64,000 nucleotides of DNA from JAJPHW01 sp963771505. Lineage in GTDB: Bacteria > Acidobacteriota > Terriglobia > Terriglobales > Acidobacteriaceae. Location of the stretch: positions 186,001-250,000 of the forward strand of contig CAVYTO010000006.1 in assembly GCA_963771505.1 (NCBI GenBank), given 5' to 3'. The translations under genes and the position numbers were made by a program. Position 1 is the stretch's first letter. Each line of letters starts with the position of its first letter. Of this stretch, positions 44,196 through 52,968 are shown in pieces. A model generated the notes under the pieces. The model worked only from the letters and a program-made list of their open reading frames with translations, ran no database searches and was not told the DNA's origin.

Positions 44196-46010
44196 ATGCC
44201 AGCCAGTAGTCGTACACTTGCCACCTCTTCGTCAATTTCACTTTTGTTAACCATCCTTATTTCCGCGTTGCCAGCTGCGGCGCAGAAGGATGCCAGCTTC
44301 TCGGTAAAGAAAACTTCCACGAAGGTTTATGCCACCGCCACGGTAACGGCCGACCTGAACGGCGATGGAATCCCCGACCTCATTGAGCCTTATGCTCGGC
44401 TCACATCGAACGTGCTGTTTTCGGTGCAGCTTGGTCTCGGCAGCGGGTATTTCGCCGCGCCAGTAAATTACAACTACAACCTAAACCATCAAAACGGAGA
44501 TATTGTCTTATCCGCAGACGTGAATCGCGACGGCAAAGCCGACGTGATTTTTATTACTGGATCGGACCAGTTGGTTTTCCTGGGCAATGGCGATGGCACG
44601 CTGCAGCCCGCGATCCACTCGACGCTGCCATCTACGGCGGGTTATGCCGTGGTCGGGGATTTCAATCGTGATGGCAATCCCGACCTGGTGATTTACCTGG
44701 CGGGCGTAAACACCCTGATCAAAGAACTGGGCACGGGAACGGGAACCTTCCAGGCGCCGTTGATGATTGCAAGCTTTAGCCAGAGCCAGGGTGTAGAGGC
44801 GATGGCGGTAGGCGATTTCGACGGAGACGCCAACCTCGACGTAGCGCTGGGCCTGTATAACCAACCATGCAACGAGGGCGGCTGCGCCAGCGACGATGTG
44901 CATATCTTTTATGGCGATGGGACAGCGGCCTTCCTGGACCAACTGGTCTACGCAGGGATACCGGGCGACATAACTTTCGGCGCCGGCGATCTGAACAACG
45001 ACGGCAGATCCGACATCACGGCGCATTTGGATTCACCCAACAGCAACGGGGACCAGACGCTGGTTCTCTACGGTGAACCGGGACGAACGGTGAACGCGAC
45101 ATTCATCGCCACCACCGGCTATTACACCTTCGCCGCGCCCCAGCCGGTGGTCGATGTGAATGGCGACGGACTCAACGACCTGGTGGTCAAGATGAGTTCT
45201 TCGACCGGGCCCAACTACGATCAACAACTGGGCCTGCTGCTGCGCAACGCGAACGACTCGTTTACTCTGCAAGCCATCGACTTCGGGGCACTGCCACCGC
45301 CAGATCAGGGAAATTTCCTCGCGGGAGATTTCAATCGCGACGGGCAGCCCGATCTTTTATTTTCGGCGTCTGACAATTCCGACTCGATTTTCAACATTTT
45401 CGATTACCTCAACACCACCGGAATCGGAGTGCACACGCGCTGCGAATATCCGGCGGCCGCGGCTGGCATCACCCGTTGCATTTACCGCAGTGGCACTAAC
45501 GGATCGACGGTTTCGATTGGCGCCGCAGCAAACTGGTTTGAGCCGTTGCGCAAAATGGAGTTTTGGCTTGACGGCAAGAAAACTCTGGAACAGTACAACG
45601 TTTGGGACAAATATGCGTGGTTGATGTCGACCCCGACTGCTTATTCAAACGGAACGCACAAAGTCGACCTCTACTCAGCGGGATACGACAACGTTCTGCA
45701 ACACCAGAGCTTCAGCTTCACTGTTCCCGGCGCGACTTGCAAGGCTCCGGGTTTGCCGGGAATCAATGTTTGCAGTCCAACTGGCGGCACGGTGTCGTCG
45801 CCGGTGGAAGCTCTGGCGGCGGGTGACATCAGTGGAACCATTCAGCGCATGGAAGTCTGGGTAGACGGCGTCAAGGAGTATTCGACCTACTCGTCGAACA
45901 TGCTGGACGCCACGCTGGCCGTTTCGTCCGGCGCGCACACCTTTACTTTCTACATCGTAAACACTGGCGGACAGGAGATAAGCAAGTCGGTGAGTGTAAC
46001 GGTTAAGTAA
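44196..46010 (+). CDS. Exported FG-GAP/VCBS-repeat protein with C-terminal Ig-like segment
   Basis: 604 residues from the ATG at 44196 (the frame opens at 44175). A signal peptide (ending SALPAAAQ) is followed by several FG-GAP/VCBS repeats of ~55 residues with the calcium-binding D-x-N-x-D-G-x-x-D core (TADLNGDGIPDLI, SADVNRDGKADVI, VGDFDGDANLDVAL, VDVNGDGLNDLVV, AGDFNRDGQPDLL). The C terminus (about 420-604) contains Ig-like strands (VSIGAAANWFEPLRKMEFWLDGK; TVSSPVEALAAGDISGTIQR). It should be secreted or surface-attached and bind calcium; whether it binds polysaccharide, protein or only folds as a propeller is not known. Confidence 0.82.
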   Translation: MPASSRTLATSSSISLLLTILISALPAAAQKDASFSVKKTSTKVYATATVTADLNGDGIPDLIEPYARLTSNVLFSVQLGLGSGYFAAPVNYNYNLNHQNGDIVLSADVNRDGKADVIFITGSDQLVFLGNGDGTLQPAIHSTLPSTAGYAVVGDFNRDGNPDLVIYLAGVNTLIKELGTGTGTFQAPLMIASFSQSQGVEAMAVGDFDGDANLDVALGLYNQPCNEGGCASDDVHIFYGDGTAAFLDQLVYAGIPGDITFGAGDLNNDGRSDITAHLDSPNSNGDQTLVLYGEPGRTVNATFIATTGYYTFAAPQPVVDVNGDGLNDLVVKMSSSTGPNYDQQLGLLLRNANDSFTLQAIDFGALPPPDQGNFLAGDFNRDGQPDLLFSASDNSDSIFNIFDYLNTTGIGVHTRCEYPAAAAGITRCIYRSGTNGSTVSIGAAANWFEPLRKMEFWLDGKKTLEQYNVWDKYAWLMSTPTAYSNGTHKVDLYSAGYDNVLQHQSFSFTVPGATCKAPGLPGINVCSPTGGTVSSPVEALAAGDISGTIQRMEVWVDGVKEYSTYSSNMLDATLAVSSGAHTFTFYIVNTGGQEISKSVSVTVK

Positions 46011-46294
46011 GAAAGAAAAGAAAAAACGGTGCACGCTTCTTCGCGTTTCGTGCGAAGGGGCGGGCTTTTTGTTGACTCGGAAAAAATAGCCTTCCGGAAT
46101 TTCGCTCTCTGCCTGCTCATTCACCTCGTTGCGTGCAGTCACTACCAACGGGATCGCTCTATGCGAGGGATGCTTCGACTGCGGGAAGTCATTCGCAAGC
46201 GAATGACTTCGCTTCGCTCAGCATGACATGCGTCTCAGATTGATTCATTTTTCAACATAGCCCACGGTTAACCTAGGGTATTTTTGTTTATCCG
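46011..46294. repeat. Intergenic stretch with REP-like element
   Basis: No gene seen in 284 bases. A REP-like element with GAATGACTTCGCTTCGCTCAGC followed by ATGACATG lies around 46195-46230; the AAAAAACGG...GCGGGCTTTTTG stretch at 46021-46073 could be a terminator of the FG-GAP gene. Confidence 0.4.
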
Positions 46295-46659
46295 TTAATC
46301 CTGGTGCTGGTAGATGCCAACTATATTTCCTCCGAGGTCGCGGAAGCTGGCGGTGATTTCTGGGGCAGCGGCGCCGATGGGGATCACGATGTCACCACCG
46401 TTGGCGACAATGGATTCAACGGTGGCGGCGGCGTTATCCACCATGATGGAAATGACGAAGCCCGGAGTGGTCGCGGGCGGGCGTCCCAGCACCCATGCAC
46501 CGCTCACTTCGCCGACGCCGTCGTCGAATGCATACTCTCCGGTTCCGCGTTGGCGGACGTTCCAGCCGAAGGTTTTTTTTAGAACTCGGCCGAGCGCGCT
46601 GCATCGGTAGCGGGAATTTCGATGCAGCAGATCTTGCCGTGTGCAAATGTCGGGGGCAT
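46295..46659 (-). pseudogene. VOC-family (glyoxalase/bleomycin resistance-like) gene with frameshift in an A8 run
   Basis: From the ATG at 46659, MPPTFAHGKICCIEIPATDA ... SAEFY would continue with KKTFGWNVRQRGTGEYAFDDG and then the open C-terminal frame (SGAWVLGRPPATTPGFV ... GGNIVGIYQHQ). The bases after TTC read T, eight A, CC, TTC, where one more base is needed to keep the frame (TAC AAA AAA ACC); as it stands codon 27 is TAA. The C-terminal 70 residues are the second half of a VOC domain. It follows a complete VOC gene in the same orientation and 5 bases away. A real deletion, phase variation by the A8 run, or a sequencing error could explain it; a complete product would be 121 residues. 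Confidence 0.8.
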
Positions 46660-46663
46660 GCGG

Positions 46664-47107
46664 TCAGCCTTTCATCTCGGAAAGTCTCGTGTCTTCAGCC
46701 ACGTCCGTCGGGCTTTCAAAGAATAAGCAGTAGCCGTCAGGGTCTTTGACTCCCGTTTCCCACATGGAATTTCCAACTTGCGGTTCCGACGCTTCGATTC
46801 CACGAGACAAGAATTCGCGGTAGAGCGCAATCGCATCTTCGCAAATAAAATTAAGGGATACTCCCTCGCCGACTTTACAAGAGGGAACCCACGAGTCGTG
46901 GCCCTCCTTGCGGAATTCCTGAAGCATCAGCGCGGCGCCGCCCAATTCCAGCCAGCACCAGCGCAGCTTCCCTTCGACCACCCATTTGTTGGTCATGGTG
47001 AAACCGAGGCCGTTTGTGTAGTAGAGGACCGACTTATCGATATCCGACACACGAAAAAATGGGACAACCTGCTTCACGTTGACCGCGACTTTGGATTCCG
47101 CATTCAT
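46664..47107 (-). CDS. VOC-family (glyoxalase/bleomycin resistance-like) protein
   Basis: 147 residues from the ATG at 47107, which follows GGAGAG by 6 bases; the frame reaches 47179 but that extra part is poor. The single VOC domain reads VVPFFRVSDIDKSVLYYTNG ... GHDSWVPSCKVGEGVSLNFIC ... VKDPDGYCLFFESP. The C-terminal Glu (FFE) is a typical metal ligand of this fold; the matching His near the N terminus is not obvious, so the metal site may be incomplete. The fold serves glyoxalase, antibiotic binding and extradiol dioxygenase functions; none can be chosen here. Confidence 0.8.
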   Translation of the reverse strand: MNAESKVAVNVKQVVPFFRVSDIDKSVLYYTNGLGFTMTNKWVVEGKLRWCWLELGGAALMLQEFRKEGHDSWVPSCKVGEGVSLNFICEDAIALYREFLSRGIEASEPQVGNSMWETGVKDPDGYCLFFESPTDVAEDTRLSEMKG

Positions 47108-47205
47108 GGCTCTCTCCGTAAGCGACATTTTCGCATACAGGCGGACCGAAATTCGCGCCTCCGCTTTGACGTAGGACACGGGCTTCGATAGGCTGGAAAG
47201 TCCCC

Positions 47206-48129
47206 ATGAGTGAGCCAGCCATCGCAGTCCAGGGACTGCGCAAGAACTATGCGGAGGTCGAAGCCGTACGCGGCATCGATTTCGAGATCCAGCCGGGAGA
47301 AGTTTTTGGCCTGCTTGGTCCGAACGGCGCTGGCAAGACGAGCACGGTAGAGATTCTTGAAGGCCTGCGCCCGCGCACCGCGGGAAATGTTCGCGTGCTT
47401 GGTCTCGATCCGGAAAAACAGACCCTGAAACTGAAAGACCGGATCGGGGTTTGCCTGCAGGCCACTAACCTTCCCGACAAAATGCGGGTGAGTGAAGCCC
47501 TGCATCTTTTTTCCTCTTTCTACAGCCGGACTGCTAATTCCGACGAGTTGTTGAAGCGCTTGCAACTCGAAGAAAAGCGCGACGCATTTTACGGAACGCT
47601 ATCGGGTGGGCAGAAGCAGCGCCTGGCGCTGGCGCTGGCGTTGGTCAACGATCCGTCCATGCTGTTTTTGGACGAACCGACTACCGGCCTTGATCCGCAG
47701 GTGCGAGCGGAAATCCACGGCTTGCTCGAACAACAGCGCAGCGAGAACCGGACTGTGCTTCTGACGACACACTATATAGAAGAGGCGGAGCGCCTGTGCG
47801 ATCGTGTGGCGATCGTGGATGCGGGTCGCATTATCGCGCTCGACACACCTAAAAATCTGCAGCAACAGAGCCGCGCGGCATCGCACATTACGGTCACTTG
47901 CGATAAGCAGATTCCGGCGGAACGCCCGGCGTGGCCAGAGATGGTTGAGAGTAAGCTCGACGAAACCAACCGCACGCTTGAGGTGATTTCAAAGCGGCCG
48001 GCAACCACGCTTGTAGAACTGATCAAGTGGATCGACCAGACCGGGCTGGAATTGGTCGACGTGCAACTGAAGAAGCCGACGCTGGAAGACGTGTTTATCG
48101 AGATGACCGGAAAGCGATTGCGGGACTGA
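47206..48129 (+). CDS. ABC transporter ATP-binding protein
   Basis: 307 residues. Walker A GPNGAGKTSTVE, the signature LSGGQKQRLAL, Walker B LFLDEPTTGLDP and the H-loop THYIEEAERL are intact. The sequence type is the ABC-2 (drug/lipid/polysaccharide exporter) class, consistent with the permease fusion 95 bases downstream. The C-terminal domain (about 230-307) is of the kind seen in CcmA/DrrA-like exporters. Possible substrates are unspecified. Confidence 0.92.
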   Translation: MSEPAIAVQGLRKNYAEVEAVRGIDFEIQPGEVFGLLGPNGAGKTSTVEILEGLRPRTAGNVRVLGLDPEKQTLKLKDRIGVCLQATNLPDKMRVSEALHLFSSFYSRTANSDELLKRLQLEEKRDAFYGTLSGGQKQRLALALALVNDPSMLFLDEPTTGLDPQVRAEIHGLLEQQRSENRTVLLTTHYIEEAERLCDRVAIVDAGRIIALDTPKNLQQQSRAASHITVTCDKQIPAERPAWPEMVESKLDETNRTLEVISKRPATTLVELIKWIDQTGLELVDVQLKKPTLEDVFIEMTGKRLRD

Positions 48130-48224
48130 GGACGGAACACGGGATCCCTTCGGCAAGCTCAGGGCAGGCTCTCGACTTCGCTCGGCATGACAAGCTTTCA
48201 AATTGATGACAAGTCTTTAGATAA
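48130..48224. repeat. REP-like element between transporter genes
   Basis: Between the ATPase and fusion genes the sequence GGGATCCCTTCGGCAAGCTC ... CTCTCGACTTCGCTCGGC-ATGACAAGC is a dispersed REP-like element also seen elsewhere in the window. It may separate the transcripts or be read through. Confidence 0.45.
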
Positions 48225-50426
48225 ATGAAAAGCTATATCGCCATTATCGAGATGGACTTGAAGCTGGCCTTGCGGCAGAAGTCCGTCATCTTCTTTAATT
48301 ATCTTTTTCCGCTCATCTTTCTTATTACCTTCGGACAAATTCTGCACGGCGACCGCGGTGGGGCGATGACGCAGGTCGTCACCATGGTGACCATCCTCGG
48401 AATTTTGGGCAACGGCCTGTTTGGCGCTGGAATGCGCGCGGTGCAAGAGCGCGAAGCCAACGTGTTGAGGCGCTACAAAGTCACGCCCATCACGCCAGCG
48501 CCGATCCTGGTGGCGGCAACCGTCGTCGGTTGGATTCTGTTCATGCCGTTCGTGATGTTCATGTATGCCGTCGCGCACTTTGCATACGGCATGCCGTGGC
48601 CGCGTAGTTTCTTGTCGATTTTCCTGTTCATTTCGCTTGGCATCATGGCTTTCCGCGCTATCGGCATGATTCTGGCTTCCGTGGCGAACTCGATGCAGGA
48701 AAGCCAGATCATCGTGCAGTTGATTTATCTGCCGATGTTGCTACTCAGCGGCGCGACATTTCCGTCATCGCTATTCCCTGCCTGGTTGTTGACGCTGACT
48801 CAATTTCTGCCCGCCACTTATCTTGTCTCCGGCATGCAGGGAATGATGCTGCGCGGAGAAGGTCTTCTCGCGAACTACCAGGCTGCGCTGGCGCTCATAT
48901 TAACGATCGCGCTCGGGCTTTTCATTTCCTACAAGTTGTTTCGTTGGGAAAAAGAAGAGAAAATTAAAGGCTCGTCGAAGTTGTGGATTCTGGGAATTCT
49001 GCTTCCGTTCTTTGCGTTGGGTTTGTGGCAGGCGCACACGCGGCAAAATTTCGAAAAGACCAAGATCCTTGCCCGTCAGTTGGCCCGCAGCGAAAACTAT
49101 TTGATCCGCGGGGCGCGCATTTTCGTGGGCAATGGGAAGGTGATTGAATCCGGGGCCATCCTTATTAAGCACGGCAAGATTGTGGAAGTTTATGAAGGCG
49201 CTGGGCCGGACGCGAAGTCGGTCAGCGCCAACCCGATTGAAGCTGCGGGCAAGACCGTGCTGCCCGGATTGATCGATGTTCACATTCATCTCGCTGCGCC
49301 CGGCGGCTTTTACCCTGACAACTACAAGTTCGATCCCACCGCCGAGATGGAGCGGCATCTAGCTGCGTATCTCTACAGCGGAGTGACTGCGGTGCGAAGT
49401 GTCGGCGATCCGCTCGACACAGTTCTAAAAGTCCGCCAGATCGCGAACAGCGGAGAAAAGTTGGGAGCCTACCTCTACACCTGTGGGCCGTTATTTACCG
49501 CGCAGGGCGGCCACGGAACGGAATATTTCAAGTCGCTACCACCGTCCATGCGAGAGCAAATGCAGGCGCAATTCGTCCGGATTCCAAAAGACGCGGCGGA
49601 TGCGACGCGGATGGTCGACGAATTAAAGAATGACGGAATCGATTGCGTGAAGGCGGTGATGGAATCAGGTGGGGGATCGACGGTCTACAACCGGCTCGAC
49701 GTCTCGCTGCTTGACGCCGTCGTGAAGCAAGCCCACGCGGACGGTCTGCCGGCTGCCGTGCATACAGGCGATACGCGGGACGTAACTGACGCCATTGCGG
49801 CCGATGCAAACTCAATTGAGCATGGATCGTTCCGCGACGAAATTCCTCCCGACCTATTCGCCAAAATGGTCGCGCAACAAATATTCTATGATCCGACGCT
49901 GAGCGTAAGCGAAGCATTTCGTGATTTCGCGGCAGCCAAGCCAGATTTACTGAAGCGCTCACTCGTGCAGCAGGTCGGCCCCTCGAACCTGCTCGCGGAA
50001 ACCGAGAAACAAATGGCGTCGGATGACACGAAGGAAATGCGGGACCGCCTGGCGAAGTTTCCTATAGACCTGAAAATCGGAACTAAGAATCTGCTGGATG
50101 CTTATCATCAGGGTGTGACGTTGGTGACCGGTAGCGACGCGGGAAATTTTCTGGTGATTCATGGTCCGACCGTTCAGCATGAAGTCGAGTTGTGGGTGAG
50201 CGCGGGAATTCCAACGGCGGTCGCGCTTCAGGCCGCAACTTATAACGCCGCTCGTGTCTTGCGGGCGGACGACCACATCGGCTTGATCCAACCGGGTCAT
50301 GATGCAGACCTTCTGCTGGTTGACGGCAATCCGCTGGAGGACATTAACGCCATCGAACGCGTGTCCGACGTCTTTTTCAAGGGCGAGAAAATCGACCGGT
50401 CGGGACTGTTCGAACAAAGTAACTAG
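48225..50426 (+). CDS. Fusion of ABC-2 permease and amidohydrolase
   Basis: 733 residues. Residues 1-240 are an ABC-2-type permease with six membrane segments (start MKSYIAIIEMDLKLALRQKS; cytoplasmic N terminus). Residues 252-268 (KLWILGILLPFFALGLW) form a seventh. From about 290 an amidohydrolase follows with the metal site GLIDVHIHL (His353, His355), VHTGDTRDVTDA, EHGSFRD and SDAGNFLV. If six permease segments put the end inside the cytoplasm, the seventh puts the amidohydrolase in the periplasm, suggesting it acts on the exported compound. No stop codon or gap was seen between the parts. The gene pairs with the ATPase at 47206, 95 bases upstream. Confidence 0.85.
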   Translation: MKSYIAIIEMDLKLALRQKSVIFFNYLFPLIFLITFGQILHGDRGGAMTQVVTMVTILGILGNGLFGAGMRAVQEREANVLRRYKVTPITPAPILVAATVVGWILFMPFVMFMYAVAHFAYGMPWPRSFLSIFLFISLGIMAFRAIGMILASVANSMQESQIIVQLIYLPMLLLSGATFPSSLFPAWLLTLTQFLPATYLVSGMQGMMLRGEGLLANYQAALALILTIALGLFISYKLFRWEKEEKIKGSSKLWILGILLPFFALGLWQAHTRQNFEKTKILARQLARSENYLIRGARIFVGNGKVIESGAILIKHGKIVEVYEGAGPDAKSVSANPIEAAGKTVLPGLIDVHIHLAAPGGFYPDNYKFDPTAEMERHLAAYLYSGVTAVRSVGDPLDTVLKVRQIANSGEKLGAYLYTCGPLFTAQGGHGTEYFKSLPPSMREQMQAQFVRIPKDAADATRMVDELKNDGIDCVKAVMESGGGSTVYNRLDVSLLDAVVKQAHADGLPAAVHTGDTRDVTDAIAADANSIEHGSFRDEIPPDLFAKMVAQQIFYDPTLSVSEAFRDFAAAKPDLLKRSLVQQVGPSNLLAETEKQMASDDTKEMRDRLAKFPIDLKIGTKNLLDAYHQGVTLVTGSDAGNFLVIHGPTVQHEVELWVSAGIPTAVALQAATYNAARVLRADDHIGLIQPGHDADLLLVDGNPLEDINAIERVSDVFFKGEKIDRSGLFEQSN

Positions 50427-50458
50427 CGCGGCGCAATCGCAGTGCTAGACTTCCCAGA

Positions 50459-50962
50459 ATGCGGGTCTTAGGCATCGATTGCGGGACAGAATACACTGGC
50501 TTCGGAGTGGTCGAGCTCGGCCGCGATTCCAAGCTTGTTTGCCTAACCTGCGGTGCCATTAAACTTTCTCCGCGGGTGCCGCTTTCCGAGAGACTTGCCA
50601 CCATTTTTGATCGACTCGGCGTAATTATCGTTGAGCATCAGCCGGATAACGTTGCCATCGAAGACGTGTTTTATGCCGTGAATGCCAAATCCGCGTTGAA
50701 GTTGGGCCAGGTTCGAGGTGTGGCCATGCTGGCGGCCTCGTCGGCCGGCCTTGAAGTTGCCGAATATGCGCCGCTGACGATTAAGTCAGCCGTGGTTGGG
50801 TATGGCCGGGCGGAAAAGCATCAGGTACAGCACATGGTGACGCGGTTGTTGAATCTGGCGGTAATCCCCGAACCGCCGGATGCCGCGGATGCCCTGGCTA
50901 TCGCTATTTGCCACCTTCACACCTCGGCAACGTTAGCGCGGCAGCGGGCAATTGCGCTGTGA
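50459..50962 (+). CDS. ruvC: Holliday junction resolvase RuvC
   Basis: 167 residues, normal length. The acidic active site residues are Asp7 (GIDCGT), Glu68 (AIEDVFYA), Asp141 and Asp144 (DAADALAIAI), which bind Mg2+ and cleave Holliday junctions with RuvAB. The region KSALKLGQVRGV is also typical. It lies 33 bases after the fusion gene, on the same strand, and ruvA or ruvB are not present. A good start at the ATG (50459). Confidence 0.96.
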   Translation: MRVLGIDCGTEYTGFGVVELGRDSKLVCLTCGAIKLSPRVPLSERLATIFDRLGVIIVEHQPDNVAIEDVFYAVNAKSALKLGQVRGVAMLAASSAGLEVAEYAPLTIKSAVVGYGRAEKHQVQHMVTRLLNLAVIPEPPDAADALAIAICHLHTSATLARQRAIAL

Positions 50963-51071
50963 TTGCGCTATTCCACTCGTTGACGCGTTTTCCTGACGCG
51001 GAAAAACTTCAATCAGAGACAACAAATCATCCTCATTAATGTTCTAATCAATTAGCAAATGAGGTCGTCCA

Positions 51072-52370
51072 ATGCCTGCCCTTTCAAGAATTCTCCGGAT
51101 TCATCTTTGTGGATTATTTTTTCTGCTGGCCGCTAACTTCAGCTTTGCCGACTCGTATGCCCGTATCGTGCGCGTCAGCGAGGTACAGGGCGATGTCCAG
51201 ATTGACCGGGGACTTGGCCAGGGTTTCGAGAAGGCGATTATGAACCTTCCGGTGACGCAGGGCACGAAAATCCGCACTGGGGAAAACGGCCTTGCGGAAA
51301 TCGAATTTGAAGATGGCAGCGCGGTGCGAATCACCCCGGACAGCGAAATTGATTTGCCGACCTTGAGCTTGCGCGACTCCGGCAACAAGGCCTCGGTTGT
51401 GGATGTAAAAAAAGGCATGGCATACGTTGCGCTCCGAGGCGCTAAAGACAGCGAATTTTCAATATCGTTCGGAAAAACGGACTTGCCGCTGGCGAAGCCA
51501 GCGACAGTACGAATTTCGGTCGGAGATGACCAAGCCACCGTCACGCTGTTGAAGGGGTCGATTCAGGTCCCGAGCGCTTCAGGCTCATCGGAAGTCGAAG
51601 CGAGGCAGTCGGCTGAGTTCGCGATCGGCGGAACCGAGGAAGCCAAGATCGAAAAGCGTTTTGAACCCAACGAATTCGATTCGTGGGAAAAGCAGCAAGA
51701 TCAGTACGAACAGGCCAACATGAGTAAGGGCGGACAGACCTATTCGCCTTACGCTTACGGCTCGAGCGACTTGAATTACTACGGCAGCTTTTTCAACGCT
51801 CCGGGGTACGGAAACGTGTGGCAGCCATACTTTGCGGGAGCCGGTTGGAACCCGTTCATGGATGGAACCTGGGCGTTCGCTCCGGGATCTGGTTACGGTT
51901 GGGTGTCATCGTATCCGTGGGGATGGACGCCTTACCACAGCGGGAGCTGGCTGTTTCTGCCCGGCAACGGGTGGGCGTGGCAGCCGGGCGGAACTTGGAA
52001 TGCGTGGCCGACAAGTCCGGTTCTCGCTCGCATTCCGTCAGGATACAAGCCTCCTGCGCGGCCAACCGGCGGGACTGCCTTCGTGCCGGTACATTCTGGA
52101 ACGACCGCTTTCACGAAAGAGAGTTTCTGGGGAAACCGATTAGTAATTCCGAGCCACTCGGCGGGATTGGGTGTGCCCCGGGGGTCTTTGAGGAACCTTG
52201 GCGAGGTATCGCATACCGTGGCGCAACGCGGTATTGCCTCGCCCCTCATCTTTTCGCAATCGAGCGCAAGCGCTACGAGTACGCCGGGATCAGTGGGCCG
52301 GCCATCAATGCCGATGTCATCCCGCTCGATCAGTTCAGGCCGATCAAGTTCAACCGCCGGACGCCGGTAG
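51072..52370 (+). CDS. Exported FecR-domain protein with Trp-Gly-rich repeats
   Basis: 432 residues with a signal peptide (LFFLLAANFSFA-DS). A FecR domain occupies about 30-190 (VSEVQGDVQIDRGLG, GENGLAEIEFEDGSAVRITP, VDVKKGMAYVALRG); this fold is otherwise the periplasmic signal sensor of anti-sigma systems, but no sigma/anti-sigma genes lie next to it. From 225-330 comes a Tyr/Trp/Gly/Pro-rich stretch with repeats (YGWVSSYPWGWTPYHSGSW, PGNGWAWQPGGTWNAW), probably surface-exposed beta hairpins. A Ser-rich tail (from about 390) ends it. Function unknown; probably envelope-associated. Confidence 0.8.
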   Translation: MPALSRILRIHLCGLFFLLAANFSFADSYARIVRVSEVQGDVQIDRGLGQGFEKAIMNLPVTQGTKIRTGENGLAEIEFEDGSAVRITPDSEIDLPTLSLRDSGNKASVVDVKKGMAYVALRGAKDSEFSISFGKTDLPLAKPATVRISVGDDQATVTLLKGSIQVPSASGSSEVEARQSAEFAIGGTEEAKIEKRFEPNEFDSWEKQQDQYEQANMSKGGQTYSPYAYGSSDLNYYGSFFNAPGYGNVWQPYFAGAGWNPFMDGTWAFAPGSGYGWVSSYPWGWTPYHSGSWLFLPGNGWAWQPGGTWNAWPTSPVLARIPSGYKPPARPTGGTAFVPVHSGTTAFTKESFWGNRLVIPSHSAGLGVPRGSLRNLGEVSHTVAQRGIASPLIFSQSSASATSTPGSVGRPSMPMSSRSISSGRSSSTAGRR

Positions 52371-52394
52371 CATCAGCGAGACGGCGAATTGCGT

Positions 52395-52877
52395 TTAAGC
52401 TTCGATCTTGAGTTTTACTTCCCGCGCCAGTTCGTCGACGGCAAGCATTTTTACTTCCGCGGCTTGCGGCAAGCCGGGCACCTGAAGCGCCATTTCGCAT
52501 GAGAGTAAGAGTGCGGTGACAGTGCCTTTCAATTCATTGCGAAGGTTTTCTTCCGCGCTGCGGCGGGCAGAGACCACCTCGCGTTTGTGCCGCAGCAACC
52601 CGGCCCGCACTTCCCGAACCACCCGGTCCAGACCGCTGATCGCGAAATTCACGTAGAGCGGCATCGCTGTAGAAAGCTCTTGAATCAGCGCTTCCCCGGC
52701 TTCAGGGTCGGCTTCGGCCAAACCCAGGTCAATGACCACAAGCTGATGGTCGTGGTTTCGCAGTTGTTCGGCGGCCGCATGGAACGATGAGCTGATTTTG
52801 GTGGGTACCCCCGTGGTTTCTGCGATCGCGCTGGCGCATTGGGATGACTTGACGGATGAACTGACGAGTAAGATCAT
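52395..52877 (-). CDS. Degenerate receiver/histidine-kinase-like signalling protein
   Basis: 160 residues from the ATG at 52877 (the frame reaches 52949). The first ~100 residues fold like a receiver: MILLVSSSVKSSQC, then LVVIDLGLAEADPEAG with the phospho-Asp position (VVIDL), but the acidic pocket at the N terminus is replaced by Ser-Ser-Ser. Residues ~100-160 (RRSAEENLRNELKGTVTALL) resemble a kinase dimerisation helix without its His. It is located 91 bases before the sigma-54 regulator gene on the same strand, so it may modulate that system by binding rather than phosphotransfer. Confidence 0.6.
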   Translation of the reverse strand: MILLVSSSVKSSQCASAIAETTGVPTKISSSFHAAAEQLRNHDHQLVVIDLGLAEADPEAGEALIQELSTAMPLYVNFAISGLDRVVREVRAGLLRHKREVVSARRSAEENLRNELKGTVTALLLSCEMALQVPGLPQAAEVKMLAVDELAREVKLKIEA

Positions 52878-52968
52878 GCCCGAAATCGGTGCATTTGGCT
52901 TACCAACTTGCAGCGGATGCGACCAAAAGACTGCGTTGCTTGAAATCAAAGCCGCCCGCGCGCAGGGT

